Part shown: positions 9,014 through 16,588 of the stretch, one piece after another | Numbering within the stretch: the first letter of the stretch is position 1 | Layout: each line of letters starts with the position of its first letter | Assembly: GCA_015056585.1 (NCBI GenBank) | Contig: SVFZ01000052.1 | Coordinates: 62,001 to 126,000, forward strand | Reading direction: 5' to 3' | Source: Butyrivibrio sp. | GTDB taxonomy: Bacteria; Bacillota; Clostridia; Lachnospirales; Lachnospiraceae | Length of the DNA: 64,000 nucleotides | Translations under genes and position numbers: made by a program | The notes under the pieces: generated by a model | The model's input: the letters and a program-made list of their open reading frames with translations, nothing else | What the model was told of the DNA's origin: nothing | Database searches by the model: none

Positions 9014-10951
9014 CTATTTTTTATACTTTAGCGCTCTCATAGAGTTGAGGATTGCTATTACTGCCACACCAACATCACCGAAAACCGCAAGCCACATGGT
9101 AGTAAGTCCCAGCGCCCCCAACACCAGAATTATAAGCTTAACAGCCAGTGCAAATACAATGTTTTCCTTTACTATTCTGACTGTTTTGCGCGCGATACCA
9201 ATAGTAGTTGAAATCTTGCCGATATCATCATCCATGATAACGATATCCGCCGCCTCAATAGCTGCGTCACTGCCCAGTGAGCCCATGGCAATGCCCACAT
9301 CTGCTCTCATAAGAACCGGGGCATCATTTATGCCATCACCCACAAATGCAAGTTTACTACCATTATCCTCTGATAATAGTAAATTTTCAAGCTTGCTGAC
9401 TTTATCGGCAGGAAGGAGTTCTGCAAAGACCATGTCTGCACCGACCTTTTTAGCCACATCTTCTGCTGCAGCTGTCCTGTCTCCGGTAAGCATGACAGTC
9501 TTCTTAACGCCTGCCTTTTTCATTTCGCTTAAAGCTTCCTTTGCGCCTTCTTTTATAACGTCAGAAATTACAACCGCGCCCTGATATGCTCCGTCATAAG
9601 CCACATAAACTACAGTTCCCACGCTCTGCAGCTTAGTAAAAGAAATACCGTTATCCTCCAGAAGCTTGTCATTCCCCAAAAGAAGCTCTTTTCCCTGAAA
9701 ACTTACGCTAAGACCTCTGCCGGAAATCTCCTTTGAACTTGCTTCATCCACAAGACTGAAATCTATGGTATTCTTCCAGTTTCCGTTATCAATAAGACTT
9801 GTACCCTCTGTATAAGCCATAAGAACTGATCTTGCAATTGGGTGATTTGATAAGGACTCGCCGTGTGCTGCTATCCTTAAAAGGTCCTTTTCTTTATCTT
9901 CAATTCTTTTGTCGCTGCTGTTATCTGCAGGAATCAGCTCTGTAACTTTAAATTCACCCTTTGTGAGCGTTCCTGTCTTATCAAATACAACAGTATCCAA
10001 AAGAGCTGTAAGCTCCAGGAAGTTGCTTCCCTTTACCAGGACACCTATTTTGGATGAAGCTCCGATTCCGCCAAAGAAGCCCAGCGGAACTGAGATCACC
10101 AGGGCACAGGGGCAGGAAACGATAAGGAAAATACACGCTCTTCTTATGCTGTCTGAAAAAGCAATCTGACCAAGAAGCGGAGGGATAATTGCCAGTAAAA
10201 GGGCTCCTATCGTAACAACCGGAGTGTAATATCTTGCAAACCTTGTAATGAAGTTCTCCATTCTGGATTTCTTGTTGCTGGCATTTTCCACAAGCTCAAG
10301 AATCTTGGCAACTGTAGAATCTTCATATGCCTTTGTGGCTCTAACCTTTAAAATGCCCTCTCCGTTAAGACATCCGCTTATTACTTCATCTCCTGTCCTG
10401 ACTCTTCTTGGAACAGATTCGCCTGTAAGGGCTGCTGTGTCAATAAATGAGTCGCCTTCAACAACTTGCGCATCTACAGGTATCTTTTCCCCTGCTCTTA
10501 CAAGAAGGATATCGCCTATGCTGACTTCCTCAGGATCGATTTCAATAGCGCTGCCATCTTCCAGAACCTTGTTTGCTGTTTCCGGTGCAATGCTCATAAG
10601 CTCTGTTATTGACTGCCTGCTCTTACCTACAGCGTAGCTCTGGAAAAGCTCTCCAACCTGGTAAAAAAGCATTACTGCCAGTGCCTCTGAGTACTCCCCT
10701 ATTCCGAAAGCTCCGAAAGTGGCAATCATCATAAGGAAGTTCTCATCAAACACCTGTCCATGGCTGATATTTACAGCCGCTTTCTTTATAACGTCATAAC
10801 CGATAACTATATACGGGACAAGGTAGATAACAAACTGTATAAATTTAGGTACATTAACAAATGCACCTAAATTATCAAAAAGCAGTAATACTATAAATAT
10901 AGCAAGCACCAGTAGTATTCTGTTTAGAGTTTTCTTTTGTTTTTTGGTCAT
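9014..10951 (-). CDS. cadA: Zn/Cd/Pb-exporting P1B-2 type ATPase
   Basis: 645 residues. P-type ATPase landmarks: TGES in the actuator domain, CPC in the sixth helix (SCPCALVIS), the phosphorylation site DKTGTLTKGE, the metal-ATPase SNHPIA motif, and GDGINDAPVL. Helix 7 carries a lysine (LAVKLIIL) and helix 8 an aspartate (FGDVGVA), the pair that marks Zn/Cd/Pb exporters. There is no N-terminal HMA domain; that domain is supplied by the separate gene immediately upstream. The ribosome site AAGGAG overlaps the end of that gene, so the two are translationally linked. Together with the CadC-type regulator this is a divalent metal efflux operon. Confidence 0.92.
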   Translation of the reverse strand: MTKKQKKTLNRILLVLAIFIVLLLFDNLGAFVNVPKFIQFVIYLVPYIVIGYDVIKKAAVNISHGQVFDENFLMMIATFGAFGIGEYSEALAVMLFYQVGELFQSYAVGKSRQSITELMSIAPETANKVLEDGSAIEIDPEEVSIGDILLVRAGEKIPVDAQVVEGDSFIDTAALTGESVPRRVRTGDEVISGCLNGEGILKVRATKAYEDSTVAKILELVENASNKKSRMENFITRFARYYTPVVTIGALLLAIIPPLLGQIAFSDSIRRACIFLIVSCPCALVISVPLGFFGGIGASSKIGVLVKGSNFLELTALLDTVVFDKTGTLTKGEFKVTELIPADNSSDKRIEDKEKDLLRIAAHGESLSNHPIARSVLMAYTEGTSLIDNGNWKNTIDFSLVDEASSKEISGRGLSVSFQGKELLLGNDKLLEDNGISFTKLQSVGTVVYVAYDGAYQGAVVISDVIKEGAKEALSEMKKAGVKKTVMLTGDRTAAAEDVAKKVGADMVFAELLPADKVSKLENLLLSEDNGSKLAFVGDGINDAPVLMRADVGIAMGSLGSDAAIEAADIVIMDDDIGKISTTIGIARKTVRIVKENIVFALAVKLIILVLGALGLTTMWLAVFGDVGVAVIAILNSMRALKYKK

Positions 10952-10957
10952 ATCTCC

Positions 10958-11173
10958 TTACGCCTCAATCTCACAATCAGGCTCAACCTTCTTGCAGGCC
11001 TTGATAGACATATCAAGAACGCTGTCAAAGACGTCATCAGCAGCTTCAAGAATGAATTTCTGTGTCATGAAATTAACTCTGGCACTAATAACACCATCAA
11101 TCTTCTTAACAGCCTCCTCCATCTTTGCTGCACAGTTAGCACAATCAACTTCACACTTAAATGTCTTCTTCAT
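10958..11173 (-). CDS. Free-standing heavy-metal-associated (HMA) domain protein
   Basis: 71 residues, a single ferredoxin-like HMA domain. Metal ligands C11-A-N-C14 are preceded by an aspartate and by C7 (KCEVDCANCA), the DCxxCA form found in Zn/Cd/Pb ATPases rather than the MTCxxC form of copper chaperones. The stop lies 6 bases before the P-type ATPase start. In most CadA/ZntA proteins this domain is fused to the ATPase N-terminus; here it is detached and may act as a soluble chaperone. Preceded by a clear AAAGGAGAA site. Confidence 0.9.
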   Translation of the reverse strand: MKKTFKCEVDCANCAAKMEEAVKKIDGVISARVNFMTQKFILEAADDVFDSVLDMSIKACKKVEPDCEIEA

Positions 11174-11259
11174 AATCCTATTCTCCTTTATCTTTTGTTA
11201 TTTTTATTTGATAAAATTTTTAATGCCTATTCTGATATGCGAATTCCTTTAAAATAAAG

Positions 11260-11625
11260 TCATTCCTCAATATGGTTAAGACCCTGATCAATTATGGTTC
11301 TCACATGCTCATCAGCCAAAAAATAGATAATTGATTTGCCCTCACGTCTGTTGCTGACAAGCTTGCTCTGCTTAAGGATCCTTAGCTGATGTGAAATTGC
11401 CGACTGCGTCATCTTCAAAGTCTCAGCAATATCACATACACACATCTCAGATTCAAACAGTGCGAACAATATCTTAATCCTGGTGGAATCACCAAATACT
11501 TTAAAAAGCTCCGCCAGATCATATAACTCATCTTCATCAGGCATCTGTGAGGTGGTCTTAAGTACGATATTACTATGTGTACAGAACTCATCACAGAGCT
11601 CAACATCATTCATCGCCATATGCAT
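11260..11625 (-). CDS. cadC: ArsR/SmtB-family metal sensor, CadC type
   Basis: 121 residues from the first ATG; the third codon (ATG at 11619-11617) is the better start because AAGGAGAG then lies 8 bases upstream rather than 2. Winged-helix repressor: DSTRIKILFAL, then CVC in helix 3, and recognition helix TQSAISHQLR. Both known metal sites are intact: the alpha3N site (C11, C15, C62, C64 as in CadC) and the alpha5 site (D105, H107, H118, E121, same spacing as SmtB). It should release DNA on binding Cd, Pb or Zn. First gene of the operon; an operator palindrome sits just upstream. Confidence 0.93.
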   Translation of the reverse strand: MHMAMNDVELCDEFCTHSNIVLKTTSQMPDEDELYDLAELFKVFGDSTRIKILFALFESEMCVCDIAETLKMTQSAISHQLRILKQSKLVSNRREGKSIIYFLADEHVRTIIDQGLNHIEE

Positions 11626-11640
11626 CTCTCCTTACATCGA

Positions 11641-11671
11641 TTAAACATATGATTAACTGTTCATATGTTAA
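11641..11671. promoter_or_regulatory. CadC/SmtB-type operator palindrome
   Basis: ACATATGA (11645-11652) and its exact complement TCATATGT (11661-11668) are separated by 8 bases and flanked by TTAA on one side and TAA on the other. The arms contain the ATATGAACA-like half-site typical of ArsR/SmtB operators. It lies between the -10 and the cadC start, so bound repressor would block initiation. Confidence 0.85.
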
Positions 11672-11698
11672 TTTAAACTTTTTCATTTAATTTGTCAA
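11670..11698 (-). promoter_or_regulatory. Promoter of the metal-efflux operon
   Basis: Minus strand: perfect -35 TTGACA (11698-11693), 17-base spacer, -10 TAAATT (11675-11670). The operator adjoins the -10 and would cover the start point. Confidence 0.8.
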
Positions 11699-11712
11699 TG
11701 GTTTTTTGGATT

Positions 11713-11744
11713 AAAAAAGAGCGTAGGCTATAACCCCACGCTCT
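11713..11744 (-). terminator. Terminator of the lipoprotein gene
   Basis: Minus strand: AGAGCGT, a 13-base loop, ACGCTCT, then a run of T. It lies 41 bases past the lipoprotein stop and insulates the metal operon promoter. Confidence 0.85.
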
Positions 11745-11784
11745 GCTGTAACTTTTTATGCTGTTTATGTGGCACTTACTATTG

Positions 11785-12402
11785 TTATGCCGCTATTGTA
11801 ACCAGTGTACAAACGCCATCAGACACAGTTGCTTCAAAGTATAATCCGACCTCTAAGCAGTTATTAAAGTGTTCAATGAACTCTTCTCTCGTTACATCTT
11901 CAGGTCCATCTTCACCGCCTATCATCTGGTAAACGGTATTTTCATCTGTTTTAAAAACATGCTTTACATCATCGCTGACAGAGATTGTATCCTGCGCCGG
12001 GTCATTCTTGTAGCTCAGAGCTCCGTCTACAGAAAAAGAGCCATCCTGAAATTTCCCTGCATATATTACTGTGTACAAAAGTCCGTATTCATTAGTTGTT
12101 CCGATCTTATCTTTGTCGGCCTTCATGAGATATGCTCCAAATACACCATCTGAAGTTTCCTCTTCGACTGTTACATCACCTGAGGTTTCCTCTAAAGCTG
12201 ATTCCTCACTTGAGTTTTCCTGTTCAGCCTTTGACTCATCCAAGGCTCCTTGTTCAACCGGTGCCTCAGATGATGGGTTTTCTTCACCGGAAATGCTCTC
12301 AAAGAGTACGGCTTCATCACTTTCAGAAGAAGTAGCTTCTCCTCCACAGCCTGTCAGTGCAAGTGCACCACAAAGAAGCACTGCTGATAATAGTTTTTTC
12401 AT
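11785..12402 (-). CDS. Lipoprotein of unknown function
   Basis: 205 residues when started at the ATG at 12402, which has GAGGAGG 7 bases upstream; a longer reading from 12417 lacks a site. MKKLLSAVLLCGALALTGC is a lipoprotein signal with the lipid-modified cysteine in LTGC. A Ser/Glu-rich linker (to about residue 90) leads to a C-terminal domain of about 110 residues with several short beta segments (GLLYTVIYAGKF, VYQMIGG, LYFEATV). The domain is not recognised. Probably outer-face membrane-tethered. Single gene with its own terminator. Confidence 0.75.
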   Translation of the reverse strand: MKKLLSAVLLCGALALTGCGGEATSSESDEAVLFESISGEENPSSEAPVEQGALDESKAEQENSSEESALEETSGDVTVEEETSDGVFGAYLMKADKDKIGTTNEYGLLYTVIYAGKFQDGSFSVDGALSYKNDPAQDTISVSDDVKHVFKTDENTVYQMIGGEDGPEDVTREEFIEHFNNCLEVGLYFEATVSDGVCTLVTIAA

Positions 12403-12464
12403 AATTTTCCTCCTCATAAAAAATTATTTAATTTTTATATTGTTAACATGCCAGGAAATCCCAA

Positions 12465-13685
12465 TCAGCATGTAACCTTCTTGTATGACTTCTTGCCCTT
12501 GCGGACCATGATGCCATCGCCAAAGATATCCTTTGTGTATGTGGTCTTAACGTCTGTAACCTTCTCCTCATTAAAGGTTACGCCTCCCTGCTCCACAGCT
12601 CGTCTGGCTTCGCTTCTTGTAGCGCAAAGACCTGTGGATACAAGAACCTGAAGGATATCAACAACGCCGTCTCTAAAGTCCTCTTCCTTAAGAGAAACGG
12701 CAGGAACATTAGACATATCTCCGCCACCTGCAAAAAGAGCTCTTGCAGCATCCTGGGCCTTCTGTGCTTCCTCTTTTCCATGGACAAGGGCTGTAAGTTC
12801 AAATGCAAGGATTTCCTTCTTCTCATTTACTCTTGAAGGATCCCACTTCTCCATCTCAAGGATCTCCTCGATAGGAATAAATGTAAGCATCTTGATGCAC
12901 TTATCAACGTCAGCATCATCCACATTTCTCCAGTACTGGTAGAAATCAAAAGGTGATGTCTTGTTAGCATCAAGCCAAACAGCATTTCCTGCTGTCTTAC
13001 CCATCTTCTTACCCTGAGAATCTGTAAGAAGAGTAATTGTCATGGCATGGGCATCTTTGCCAAGCTTACGACGAATAAGCTCTGTACCGCCAAGCATATT
13101 GCTCCACTGATCATCTCCGCCAAACTCAAGGTTACAGTTGTACTTCTGGAACATGTAGTAGAAGTCGTAGGACTGCATGATCATGTAGTTGAATTCAAGG
13201 AAAGACAGTCCCTTCTCCATACGCTGTTTGTAGCACTCGGCACGAAGCATGTTATTAACTGAGAAGCATGCTCCAACCTCTCTTAAAAGCTCAATGTAGT
13301 TGAGGTTCATAAGCCAGTCGGCATTATTTACCATCATAGCCTTGCCTTCGCCAAAGTCGATGAACTTCTCCATCTGCTTCTTGAAGCACTCAGCGTTGTG
13401 ATCGATATCCTCACGTGTAAGCATCTTTCTCATATCGGTTCTGCCTGAAGGATCACCGATCATTGTAGTGCCGCCACCGATAAGAGCGATTGGCTTGTTT
13501 CCTGCCTCTTGAAGTCTCTTCATAAGAGTAAGAGCCATAAAATGTCCTGCAGTAAGGCTGTCTGCAGTACAGTCAAAGCCGATGTAGAATGTAGCCTTTC
13601 CTGCATTTACCAGTTCTCTTATCTGCTCTTCATCAGTAACCTGAGCGATAAGACCTCTTGCCTTAAGTTCCTCAAAAATCTGCAT
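12465..13685 (-). CDS. tyrS: Tyrosyl-tRNA synthetase
   Basis: 406 residues from the ATG at 13685, which follows GGAGGT; the open frame extends to 13751 but that part is T-box leader. Class I synthetase of the TyrRS type: FYIGFDCTADSLTAGHF near the N-terminus (HIGH-equivalent), DQWSNMLGG for tyrosine/ATP binding, GKKMGKT as the KMSKS-equivalent near residue 226, and a C-terminal S4-like RNA-binding domain (TRSEARRAVEQGGVTFN). Charges tRNA-Tyr. Expression is governed by the T-box leader directly upstream. Confidence 0.96.
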   Translation of the reverse strand: MQIFEELKARGLIAQVTDEEQIRELVNAGKATFYIGFDCTADSLTAGHFMALTLMKRLQEAGNKPIALIGGGTTMIGDPSGRTDMRKMLTREDIDHNAECFKKQMEKFIDFGEGKAMMVNNADWLMNLNYIELLREVGACFSVNNMLRAECYKQRMEKGLSFLEFNYMIMQSYDFYYMFQKYNCNLEFGGDDQWSNMLGGTELIRRKLGKDAHAMTITLLTDSQGKKMGKTAGNAVWLDANKTSPFDFYQYWRNVDDADVDKCIKMLTFIPIEEILEMEKWDPSRVNEKKEILAFELTALVHGKEEAQKAQDAARALFAGGGDMSNVPAVSLKEEDFRDGVVDILQVLVSTGLCATRSEARRAVEQGGVTFNEEKVTDVKTTYTKDIFGDGIMVRKGKKSYKKVTC

Positions 13686-13734
13686 ATTGCACCTCCATTT
13701 TCTTGCGAAGGAATGTTTAATGGTAAGGCAGACA

Positions 13735-14087
13735 TAAAAAAACCTTCGCAATCCGTTAATAGATTACGAAGGACGAATTATCTCGTGTTACCACCTTCAT
13801 TCGCATATAGCTCACACTATATGCCTCAGTAAGTACGACCCTGTATCCCAAATATATACACTGCATAACCAATGCCCTGAAAAGATATATGTAGGGAAAA
13901 GAATGATACTCTCCTGATATAACGGTCAGTCCCCGTCCAAACTTAATATTTCACTATTGTGAAAGTTCAGCTCGGCAGCTCACGGAGGTATTCATCATCG
14001 CCCTTAACATACGCCTCTCACCAACCGGCAGTTCTCTGTTGTCAGAATGCGAATCTTACTTATTCCGATCAAAGCCTTTTCTTATAT
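13735..14087 (-). ncRNA. Tyrosine T-box leader of tyrS
   Basis: Minus-strand leader with all key parts. Near the 5' end is the stem I distal motif AGAGAACTGCCGG followed by GGTTGGTGAGA (about 14038-14015). The specifier loop reads GAATACCTCC with the tyrosine codon TAC at 13990-13988, then GTGAGCTGC. The antiterminator carries the T-box AAGGTGGTAACACGAG (13797-13782), whose GGTG would pair with uncharged tRNA-Tyr. The terminator stem TCCTTCGTAATC / GGATTGCGAAGG (13773-13743) ends in seven T just before tyrS. Confidence 0.95.
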
Positions 14088-14093
14088 TCATAG

Positions 14094-14122
14094 ATTTTAA
14101 AGTTGATTTATTTTAATGTCAA
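14094..14122 (-). promoter_or_regulatory. tyrS promoter
   Basis: Minus strand: TTGACA (14122-14117), 17-base spacer, TAAAAT (14099-14094). It places the transcript start near 14087, just ahead of T-box stem I. Confidence 0.85.
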
Positions 14123-14153
14123 TAGTTTGTTTCTATGAAATTACATTTGGCAC

Positions 14154-14182
14154 TTGTTTGTTATATTAAAACGCTGTATTAT
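14154..14182 (+). promoter_or_regulatory. Candidate folT promoter
   Basis: TTGTTT (14154-14159), 17-base spacer, TATTAT (14177-14182). The start near 14189 would put the THF aptamer at the 5' end of the transcript. The -35 is a weak match. Confidence 0.6.
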
Positions 14183-14202
14183 GGTCTCAAATAAAAAAGA
14201 AC

Positions 14203-14297
14203 GCAGAGTAGACATTAAAGCGTTAAGTGCCCGTTGAACAGGGAGTTGTCATCGGGACGAAGGATTTATCCGCGGTTTTAGTGTCGCATCCCGCTGC
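14203..14297 (+). ncRNA. Tetrahydrofolate (THF) riboswitch
   Basis: The stretch carries the conserved parts of the THF-I aptamer: GCAGAGTAGA at the 5' side, GCGTTAAGTGCC, the loop part GGGACGAAGGATTTATCC, and the closing GCATCCCGCTGC that pairs with the 5' GCAG. It lies 64 bases upstream of a folate-family ECF transporter gene, a known context for this riboswitch in Lachnospiraceae and other Firmicutes. An open frame crossing it (14227-14454) is not a gene. Confidence 0.92.
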
Positions 14298-14315
14298 TGC
14301 ATCGTATGTGAATAC

Positions 14316-14355
14316 TACCTCCGATGTGGTTAAAGGACAAACTGCAAAGGAGGTA
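14316..14355 (+). promoter_or_regulatory. SD-sequestering hairpin between THF aptamer and folT
   Basis: TACCTCC (14316-14322) is exactly complementary to GGAGGTA (14349-14355), which is the folT Shine-Dalgarno sequence. Pairing would hide the ribosome site. No poly-T terminator is present, so control of initiation rather than termination is the likely output of the riboswitch. Confidence 0.8.
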
Positions 14356-14360
14356 AAATT

Positions 14361-14927
14361 ATGTCAAAATCTAGTCAGGCAACAAAACAAAGCACTTCTC
14401 TATCATCCATTTCCCGCCTTAAGGAAACCAAAGTTCTTACCTTTTGCGGAATGATGGGTGCACTGGCTCTCATTCTGAGCTATGTAGCTACAATCAAGGT
14501 CGGTCAGTTTATCAGAATCGGCTTCTCAGGACTCCCCGGACAGATTATAGATTATCTCTTTGGTCCATGGATCGGTGCTGTTTTCGCAGGAACCATGGAT
14601 ATCGTTAAGTGGTTTGTGAACGGAGACGGTGAATTTTTCCCCGGCTTTACCATCACAGCTGTCGTTGCAGCCGTAATTTACGGACTTTTCCTTTACAACA
14701 AGCCCCTTAAGATCAAAAATGTTATTTTATCCCAGATTCTTGTAAAGGTTTTCTGCAATATCGGTCTCAACACTTTATGGCTTAAGATGCTCTACAATCA
14801 GGCTGTACTTGCAATTCTTCCGGGACGAATTGTTTCAAACGCAGTAATGCTCCCGATTGACTGCTTTATCATGTTCGCAATCCTTAAGGTTGTAGGCAAG
14901 ATTGTTAAGCCGTATTTTCAAAACTGA
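14361..14927 (+). CDS. folT: ECF transporter S component, folate-specific
   Basis: 188 residues with about six hydrophobic segments. The core GFSGLPGQIIDYLFGPWIG followed by AGTMDIVKWF is typical of the FolT family of ECF substrate-binding subunits, which capture folates outside the membrane and work with a shared EcfA/A'/T energising module (not encoded here). The first 20 or so residues are a polar tail. The THF riboswitch upstream is strong independent support for the substrate. Single gene. Confidence 0.92.
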   Translation: MSKSSQATKQSTSLSSISRLKETKVLTFCGMMGALALILSYVATIKVGQFIRIGFSGLPGQIIDYLFGPWIGAVFAGTMDIVKWFVNGDGEFFPGFTITAVVAAVIYGLFLYNKPLKIKNVILSQILVKVFCNIGLNTLWLKMLYNQAVLAILPGRIVSNAVMLPIDCFIMFAILKVVGKIVKPYFQN

Positions 14928-15060
14928 CCATTTCCTCATCTTTTTACGTCCATATCAAATTTTAATGATATTACAAAATCTTTTTTGTGACTTTCGTCAA
15001 TAAACTTTTTTTCACCACGGTCGATAACACTTGTGAAAAAAGTTTCAGGAAGGAAATGAT

Positions 15061-15435
15061 ATGGATATCAACTTTTTAGCTGCTGCAAACAGCATAACAA
15101 ATGCATATTTGAATCATGATAAAGTTCTTAATGCTGTTTCTTCCTCAAAAGGCCTTGATGAAGAAACAAAAAAGAACTTTGGAGCAGAGTTTGAACAGGC
15201 CTATGATTCTATGATGGCCACAAAAATGCTCAGTTCCAACCTTCGTGAAAGCTACGATGCAATGCACCCTTCCGATTTCAAAGAGCACGCCAATCGCCTT
15301 GGCTACTCGATAGATAATCGCGTTATAGACATGCTCCACTTACAGATTACTGATGATATGAACAGCAAAATAAGCGACGCAATGAATAATGCTCTTGACG
15401 AGCTTCAAAAACAAAATATCCCCCATCTATCATGA
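15061..15435 (+). CDS. Small cytosolic helical protein of unknown function
   Basis: 124 residues, not recognised. No signal peptide, membrane segment, cysteine or clear motif. Composition (many Ala, Asp, Asn, Met, Leu) and pattern suggest mostly alpha-helix; two phases LDEETKKNFGAEFEQAYDSMMATKM and VIDMLHLQITDDMNSKISDAMNNALDEL look amphipathic. AGGAAGGA precedes the start by 6 bases. It is followed by a strong terminator overlapping its stop, so it is probably a real, separately transcribed gene. Length and acidity would suit a regulatory or chaperone-like protein, but there is no evidence for a specific role. Confidence 0.65.
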   Translation: MDINFLAAANSITNAYLNHDKVLNAVSSSKGLDEETKKNFGAEFEQAYDSMMATKMLSSNLRESYDAMHPSDFKEHANRLGYSIDNRVIDMLHLQITDDMNSKISDAMNNALDELQKQNIPHLS

Positions 15436-15460
15436 CTTGATAGTATGGGGGTTTTCTTTT
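15420..15460 (+). terminator. Terminator of the 124-residue gene
   Basis: CCCCCATCTATCA (15420-15432) pairs with TGATAGTATGGGGG (15438-15451) and is followed by TTTTCTTTT. The stop codon lies in the loop. The reverse strand has a weaker T-rich tail, so it may also help stop gpsA transcripts. Confidence 0.9.
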
Positions 15461-15515
15461 AATTCTTAAATTTTTCTCGTATTTCCAATTATGAGTATTT
15501 CTCTCTTTTTCCGTA

Positions 15516-16538
15516 TTACCAGTCTAAGGTACTGCTCTCTATCTTTTTATCTCTGAGCATCAGGTCATTTATCGCATCAGAAGGAGCCTTTCCTTCAAAC
15601 AGTATCTCATTTACGGTCTCAACAATTGGCATCTCAACTTCGTATTTTTTAGCCAGCTCAAGAGCTGCTTTTGCACTGTACACGCCCTCAACGACCATCT
15701 TTACCTCGTCCATAGCTTCCTGCATGGATTTGCCCTGTCCAATTAAGATTCCGGCTCTTCTGTTTCTGGAATGCATTGATGCACAGGTAACAATCAGATC
15801 CCCGATTCCGGAAAGTCCGCTAAAGGTCTCAAATTTGCCACCCATGGCCATTCCAAGGCGTCCGATTTCTGCGATTCCTCTGGTAATAAGAGCTGCCTTC
15901 GCATTATCTCCAAGGCCGTAACCGTCAGCCATACCTGCTGCAAGTGCTATTACGTTCTTAAGTGCTGCGCCGATTTCAATTCCCAGCATATCAGGACTGA
16001 TATAGACTCTGAATACATTGCTCATGAATACATTCTGGACGTATCTGGCAGTCTCTTTGTCAAAAGCACCCACAACAATGGTAGTGGGAAGACCTTTTCC
16101 AACCTCTTCCGCATGTGAAGGGCCGAATAAAACGCATACCTGGCTACCGGGTATCTCGTCAAGTATCACATCAGACATGACCATAAGCGTTGATTCTTCA
16201 ATACCTTTTGTACAGTTTACGATTATCTGCTTATGTTCATCGGTCGGCTGTATAAAAGGCGCTATCTTTTTTACTGTTTCACGCATGTGTGCTGAAGGAA
16301 TAACCAGTACAATTATATCCTTATCTTTTACCGCATATTCCACGTCAGAAGTAAACTCAACACTCTCATCAAGTTTAACTCCGGGAAGCTTCTCCTCATT
16401 TCCATGATAGGAACGGAGTTTCTCCACTGAAGATTCACTTCTTGACCATACTACAACCTTATGTCCGTTTTTTGAAAGAAGATACGCGAGTGCTATTCCC
16501 CAGCTACCCGCGCCTATTATGCCTATTTCTTCGCTCAA
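15516..16538 (-). CDS. gpsA: Glycerol-3-phosphate dehydrogenase [NAD(P)+]
   Basis: 340 residues. N-terminal Rossmann motif GIIGAGSWGIALA (GxGxxG), then VNCTKGIE near residue 110, the catalytic-lysine segment GAALKNVIALAAGMADGYGLGDN near 190-212 and FSGLSGIGDLIVTC. It makes sn-glycerol 3-phosphate from dihydroxyacetone phosphate for phospholipid synthesis. Last gene of the operon radical SAM/PDZ-der-plsY-gpsA; the acyltransferase PlsY that uses its product is encoded 50 bases upstream. Confidence 0.96.
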   Translation of the reverse strand: MSEEIGIIGAGSWGIALAYLLSKNGHKVVVWSRSESSVEKLRSYHGNEEKLPGVKLDESVEFTSDVEYAVKDKDIIVLVIPSAHMRETVKKIAPFIQPTDEHKQIIVNCTKGIEESTLMVMSDVILDEIPGSQVCVLFGPSHAEEVGKGLPTTIVVGAFDKETARYVQNVFMSNVFRVYISPDMLGIEIGAALKNVIALAAGMADGYGLGDNAKAALITRGIAEIGRLGMAMGGKFETFSGLSGIGDLIVTCASMHSRNRRAGILIGQGKSMQEAMDEVKMVVEGVYSAKAALELAKKYEVEMPIVETVNEILFEGKAPSDAINDLMLRDKKIESSTLDW

Positions 16539-16588
16539 TCTGGTTCTCCCTCATTTGATATCTTTATTTAAACAGGTCATTAAAATAA

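Noticed and set aside
9045-9584. Ser/Thr-rich 179-codon frame antisense to the P-type ATPase
   Set aside because: Composition is that of an antisense shadow and the opposite strand is an unmistakable ATPase.
13686-13751. N-terminal extension of tyrS
   Set aside because: These codons are T-box terminator and leader; the ATG at 13685 follows GGAGGT.
14227-14454. 75-codon open frame on the plus strand upstream of folT
   Set aside because: It lies across the THF riboswitch and the folT start in another frame and has no ribosome site; a by-product of the structured leader.
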